The notes under the pieces are model-generated. The model did not search any database. It saw only the letters and a program-made list of their open reading frames with translations, and was not told the DNA's origin. Below, one piece after another: positions 5,879 through 8,622 of a DNA stretch of 8,622 nt (its first letter is position 1; each line of letters starts with the position of its first letter). The stretch covers positions 1 through 8,622 of the forward strand of contig PBSP01000047.1 of NCBI GenBank assembly GCA_002726845.1, in the 5' to 3' direction. This DNA comes from Methanobacteriota archaeon (GTDB lineage Archaea; Thermoplasmatota; Poseidoniia; Poseidoniales; Poseidoniaceae). The position numbers and the translations under genes are program-made.

Positions 5879-6670
5879 ATGCGCATCGTCACATGGAACG
5901 TCAACGGTCTTCGTGCAGCCATCCGCAAAGGTATCGACAATTGGTTCGCCGATGTTGATGCAGAAATTTGGATGCTTCAAGAAACGCGAGTACTCGAAGA
6001 ACAACTCCCAAAGGGGTGGGAGTGGCCTGCTACTCACCAAGTGATTCTTCACCCAGCCGAAAAGAAAGGGTACTCGGGCGTTGCAACACTCTCAAGCGTG
6101 GATATGGTGGAAAAGACAAGAGGGATGGAAGGTAAACTCGATCCTACGGATTCAGAAGGTCGAGTGTTGGTGACAAAGCACGGCAATTTGACATGCATCA
6201 ACACCTATCTTCCAAGCGGCTCAAACAAAGAAGAGCGTCAGTTGTTCAAAGAGCAGTGGATGGATGAGTGGAGAACGTGGCTTCGTCCATATTTGGAGAG
6301 TGAGCATCCGGTTCTTGTTGTTGGTGACCTCAACATCGCACATACAGAAGACGACATCTGGAATCCAAAAGGAAACGCCAAATCGAGCGGTTTTCTTCCT
6401 CAAGAGCGTCAATGGTTCACCGAATTGCTCGCAGACGGGTGGCATGACCTGTTTCGCGAACATGTCGGTGAGGGCGTGAAGTTGTATTCATGGTGGTCCA
6501 ATCGCGGTCAAGCACGAGCGAAAGACCGTGGATGGCGCATCGATTACATGCTTGCTAATGAAGCACTCATGCCGTTTGTGCAATCAATTCGCATCGACCG
6601 GCAGGGTGGCATAGACATTTCAGATCACGCACCGGTTCTTCTCGATTTGAACAGCGATGTTACATCTTGA
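5879..6670 (+). CDS. xthA: Exodeoxyribonuclease III / AP endonuclease
   Basis: This 263-residue protein belongs to the ExoIII/APE1 endonuclease-exonuclease-phosphatase family. It cuts DNA 5' to abasic sites in base excision repair and usually also has 3'-5' exonuclease and 3'-phosphatase activity. The full Mg2+-dependent active site is visible: Asn7 in NVNGLRA, Glu35 in QETR, Tyr110 in NTYLPSG, Asp150 and Asn152 in GDLNIAH, Asp222 in GWRIDYML, and Asp249-His250 in the final SDHAPV. The Trp pair in YSWWS (203-207) is also typical. The length matches bacterial ExoIII (about 268). The N-terminus begins with MRIVTWNVNG, exactly as in the family, and a Shine-Dalgarno sequence precedes it. The gene follows the FAD oxidoreductase closely, and its 3' end overlaps the convergent transporter gene by 11 bases. 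Confidence 0.96.
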   Translation: MRIVTWNVNGLRAAIRKGIDNWFADVDAEIWMLQETRVLEEQLPKGWEWPATHQVILHPAEKKGYSGVATLSSVDMVEKTRGMEGKLDPTDSEGRVLVTKHGNLTCINTYLPSGSNKEERQLFKEQWMDEWRTWLRPYLESEHPVLVVGDLNIAHTEDDIWNPKGNAKSSGFLPQERQWFTELLADGWHDLFREHVGEGVKLYSWWSNRGQARAKDRGWRIDYMLANEALMPFVQSIRIDRQGGIDISDHAPVLLDLNSDVTS

Positions 6671-7397
6671 ATCCTTCAACGACATACATGCATCCAGATA
6701 CAACAATCCCTATGGTTATCATCGTACCAATGTGAGATTTTTTCCATTTGTAGAGCCAGCGTTTTCCGAGATGCACCCCGAGAATTGCAGAGCCCACGGA
6801 ACCCATGACTAGTGGCAGGTATTCCATCAATTCATTTCCCTCTGAAAGCAGATAAATCGGAAGGCGCGTGAGATCGACCACCAAAGCTAGAATTGCGGCT
6901 GTTGCTGCATAGGCGGTCTTGTTTGACAGGCGACGTTGAAGGAACATTGCACGTAATGCACCTTGATGGCCCGTCAGTCCGCCCATAAATCCTGAACCAA
7001 AACCTCCCCAGCGGTCCTCAGCCTCAGGCAACCGAAAAGCTGTCCAGCGTTCTGAAATCGATAAAATTGGAAGGACAATTAATGCCGCACCAACAACGAT
7101 CAGTAACGGTTTTGCATCAATGCTGGTGCTTAGAGCGGCTCCAATTATTGCGCCTAGAATCATTGCCCACCCATAACGCTTGACTGCAGAAACATCAACC
7201 TCGTTCTTGAGCAACACCAACTTCCAACCGTTGTGTGCTGCATGGACAACGGCCACTGCGGCAATGGCGAGATGTGGATCCAACCAGAGGAGCATGATCG
7301 GGGTGAGCATCGTTGCTAGGCCAAATCCGGCAGGTACGGTAAGTGCTGCTGCAAGAAACGTAACCAACATTCCGAGAGCGAGGGTCACCGCATCCAT
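6660..7397 (-). CDS. TauE/SafE-family (sulfite exporter-like) membrane transporter
   Basis: The 245-residue protein is almost entirely hydrophobic, with seven to eight predicted helices and the internal two-fold symmetry of the TauE/SafE family. The N-terminal half has VPAGFGLATMLTPIMLLWLD (21-40) and HAAHNGWKLVLLKNEVD (52-68). The matching C-terminal half has FGSGFMGGLTGHQGALRAMFL (about 133-153), including the typical G-GG-TG--G pattern, then Asn-Lys-Thr and a Thr-Arg-Leu-Pro turn (177-180). Family members export small anions such as sulfite, sulfoacetate or other C2 sulfonates; the substrate here cannot be told. I chose the ATG at 7397; a TTG at 7403 would add two residues. It is convergent with xthA and divergent from the zinc-ribbon protein. 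No sulfur-metabolism gene is visible nearby. Confidence 0.9.
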   Translation of the reverse strand: MDAVTLALGMLVTFLAAALTVPAGFGLATMLTPIMLLWLDPHLAIAAVAVVHAAHNGWKLVLLKNEVDVSAVKRYGWAMILGAIIGAALSTSIDAKPLLIVVGAALIVLPILSISERWTAFRLPEAEDRWGGFGSGFMGGLTGHQGALRAMFLQRRLSNKTAYAATAAILALVVDLTRLPIYLLSEGNELMEYLPLVMGSVGSAILGVHLGKRWLYKWKKSHIGTMITIGIVVSGCMYVVEGFKM

Positions 7398-7514
7398 GAA
7401 CAAACCACCCGCTTCTAAATCATCAATCTAACCGCTTTGATTCAGGAAAACATTGGGTTGCATCTCCAGTCAATGTTTACAGAATCCAATCCAAAGAACC
7501 CTTTCCTTGCAGGT

Positions 7515-7540
7515 TGAACCTTGATATGCTGAACCTTGAT
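7515..7540. repeat. Pair of 11-bp direct repeats (TGAACCTTGAT) before a start codon
   Basis: TGAACCTTGAT occurs exactly at 7515-7525 and 7530-7540, a 15-base period, ending 8 bases before the ATG at 7549. The first copy runs into TTGATATG, centred about 25 bases upstream of the ATG, which could serve as a weak TATA box for a leaderless transcript. This arrangement resembles a repressor operator, but that is inference. Confidence 0.45.
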
Positions 7541-7548
7541 GAGCCAAC

Positions 7549-8166
7549 ATGGTTGAGACGAAGGATTTCATCCTTCCTAGCGTCCTGATTGTGGTTGGCT
7601 TTGTTGCATTTATGGCAACCGGTTCGGATGTGATCTTTCTTGATGAGGTCCTTCCCTATGTGTTTTCGGCCCCGTTCTTTATCTCCGGCTGCTTAATTCT
7701 TGCAATCAGGCTTGGGGCAGTACAGTCCTCTTCCTTAAGTTTGAGCAAGGGTTTGATGTCAACAGAGCAATATTTGGAATACAAAGAAGCGGAAAAAGCA
7801 CAAACGCAGCAAGGAATTGGTCTGACCATTATGTTGGTATCGGTGATTGCCGCTGGAGCCGTGTTTGCAATCGGTGCCGTAACGTTGCTCTTTTTAGCCG
7901 CATTCAGTGCTTTTTCTAGCGACAGCGATGGCATTGAAAGCGTGTTCTATTTCTTTTGGAATCTCTTGAAAATATGCTTTTGGACGTATGTGGGAAGCCA
8001 TGTCCTAATCGCTCGACCATGGCAATATTTGGATCAGGCTGATGGCGAAAAAACCGAGGAAAAGCGCTTGGTTGAATGCCCTGGATGTTCCGCCTCCATT
8101 CGGGTTCCTGCGACCTACAAAGGCCGGGCAAAATGTCCTTCTTGCGGCGAGGAGTTCAAACCCTGA
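7549..8166 (+). CDS. Four-helix membrane protein with C-terminal zinc ribbon
   Basis: The 205-residue protein has four hydrophobic segments, about residues 8-24, 36-56, 89-122 (long, Gly/Ala rich) and 132-157, and a polar loop at 60-88. The tail carries a zinc ribbon: Cys177-x2-Cys180, then Cys196-x2-Cys199 in CPSCGEEF, with a VPATYKGRAK spacer like that of MJ0042-type and rubredoxin-like ribbons. An even helix number and the basic tail suggest that both ends face the cytoplasm. The function is unknown; the ribbon probably stabilises the tail or mediates protein or nucleic-acid contact. The ATG at 7549 has no Shine-Dalgarno sequence, which fits leaderless expression, and follows a paired direct repeat. 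The stop codon abuts that of the convergent fumarase gene with no base between. Confidence 0.8.
   Translation: MVETKDFILPSVLIVVGFVAFMATGSDVIFLDEVLPYVFSAPFFISGCLILAIRLGAVQSSSLSLSKGLMSTEQYLEYKEAEKAQTQQGIGLTIMLVSVIAAGAVFAIGAVTLLFLAAFSAFSSDSDGIESVFYFFWNLLKICFWTYVGSHVLIARPWQYLDQADGEKTEEKRLVECPGCSASIRVPATYKGRAKCPSCGEEFKP
8077..8145 (+). other. Zinc ribbon domain (two CxxC knuckles)
   Basis: Four cysteines in two CxxC pairs, 15 residues apart, are encoded at the end of the four-helix membrane protein. Each pair has the Cys-Pro-x-Cys form (CPGC and CPSC) usual for zinc knuckles. Confidence 0.8.
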
Positions 8167-8622
8167 TCACTTCGGCCCAATCATTTCTTCTGGCCGAACC
8201 CAAGCATCGAATTGTTCGTTGGTCAGCAATCCAAGCCCAACGGCGCTTTCCCGCAATGTGAGTCCGTTTTCATGTGCATTCTTTGCAATCTTTGCAGCTT
8301 TGTCGTATCCGATGTGATTGTTCAGTGCAGTCACAAGCATGAGTGAATTGTCAAGGTGCTTCTGAATGTTCTCTCTGTTCGCTTCCAATCCATCGATACA
8401 ACGTTCACCAAAAGCGATGCACGCATCGCTAAGGAGTTGAATGCTGTGCAAGACGTTGTGAATCATCATCGGCTTGTACACGTTCAATTCGAAGTTGCCC
8501 TGACTTCCACCGATGGTGACGGCAGTATGGTTGCCCATCACTTGACAACAGACCATAGTGAGCGCTTCGGGTTGCGTTGGATTGACCTTACCCGGCATGA
8601 TTGAACTTCCTGGCTCGTTCGC
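8167..8622 (-). CDS. fumC: Fumarate hydratase class II, C-terminal part (5' truncated by window edge)
   Basis: Only the last 151 residues are visible; the frame is open to base 8622, and the full protein should be about 465 residues. The fragment begins at the fumarase/aspartase superfamily signature GSSIMPGKVNPTQ (fragment residues 5-17), which carries the catalytic Ser of the mobile SS loop and the conserved Lys and Asn. It continues through GSQGNFELNVYKPMM (38-52), the LTLRESA block and the C-terminal VRPEEMIGP, which mark class II fumarase rather than aspartase or argininosuccinate lyase. The enzyme is an oxygen-stable homotetramer that interconverts fumarate and malate in the TCA cycle. 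An internal ATG at 8598 lies inside the signature and is not the start. The gene is convergent with the zinc-ribbon membrane protein. Confidence 0.95.
   Translation of the reverse strand, partial: ANEPGSSIMPGKVNPTQPEALTMVCCQVMGNHTAVTIGGSQGNFELNVYKPMMIHNVLHSIQLLSDACIAFGERCIDGLEANRENIQKHLDNSLMLVTALNNHIGYDKAAKIAKNAHENGLTLRESAVGLGLLTNEQFDAWVRPEEMIGPK

Noticed and set aside
1..8622. Search for a defence system, mobile element, CRISPR array, tRNA or prophage
   Set aside because: No transposase, integrase, nuclease-helicase set, regularly spaced repeat or tRNA cloverleaf was seen; the recognisable genes are metabolism, repair and transport genes.

Overview
The window looks like a stretch of an archaeal chromosome, most likely a marine Euryarchaeota/Thermoplasmatota lineage such as Marine Group II (Poseidoniales). 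The clearest lineage marker is a complete archaeal-type phosphopantothenate synthetase (4-phosphopantoate--beta-alanine ligase, bases 3001-3753), a CoA-pathway enzyme typical of Archaea. It sits among bacterial-looking housekeeping genes (nadC, xthA, class II fumC), a mix common in these marine archaea. The lineage call is an inference from gene content, because no rRNA or other phylogenetic marker is present.

Layout. Bases 1-762 (+) hold the 3' part of a gene for a membrane-anchored protein with a pair of canonical EF-hand loops between two copies of a 45-residue helical module. Bases 882-2033 (+) encode a two-Rossmann-fold flavoprotein with a four-cysteine C-terminal tail, and a small two-helix membrane protein (2027-2260) overlaps its end. 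On the minus strand, 2275-2895 encodes an unrecognised acidic coiled-coil/winged-helix-like protein. Also on the minus strand, 4713 down to 3001 is a two-gene cofactor unit, nadC followed by phosphopantothenate synthetase. Divergent from nadC, 4774-5853 (+) encodes a compact FAD-dependent amine-oxidase/phytoene-desaturase-like protein, followed 25 bases later by exodeoxyribonuclease III (5879-6670). A TauE/SafE-family membrane transporter (6660-7397, -) converges on and overlaps xthA. A four-helix membrane protein with a C-terminal zinc ribbon (7549-8166, +) abuts the 3' end of a class II fumarase gene (8167-8622, -) that runs off the right edge.

How the genes relate. nadC and the CoA ligase make a plausible NAD/CoA cofactor operon: they are 9 bases apart, with a strong Shine-Dalgarno sequence across the junction. 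The flavoprotein and small membrane protein are likely translationally coupled. The FAD oxidoreductase and xthA are probably co-transcribed, but no functional link is evident. Three second cistrons (2027, 3753, 5879) have a recognisable Shine-Dalgarno sequence, whereas the first genes of transcription units mostly lack one, which fits leaderless transcription.

The gene density is very high and no gene-free stretch exceeds about 150 bases. I saw no tRNA, rRNA, CRISPR array, insertion sequence or phage gene. The window is mostly ordinary core genome. The best candidates for something little described are the EF-hand protein with flanking duplicated modules and the cysteine-tailed flavoprotein with its small membrane partner.
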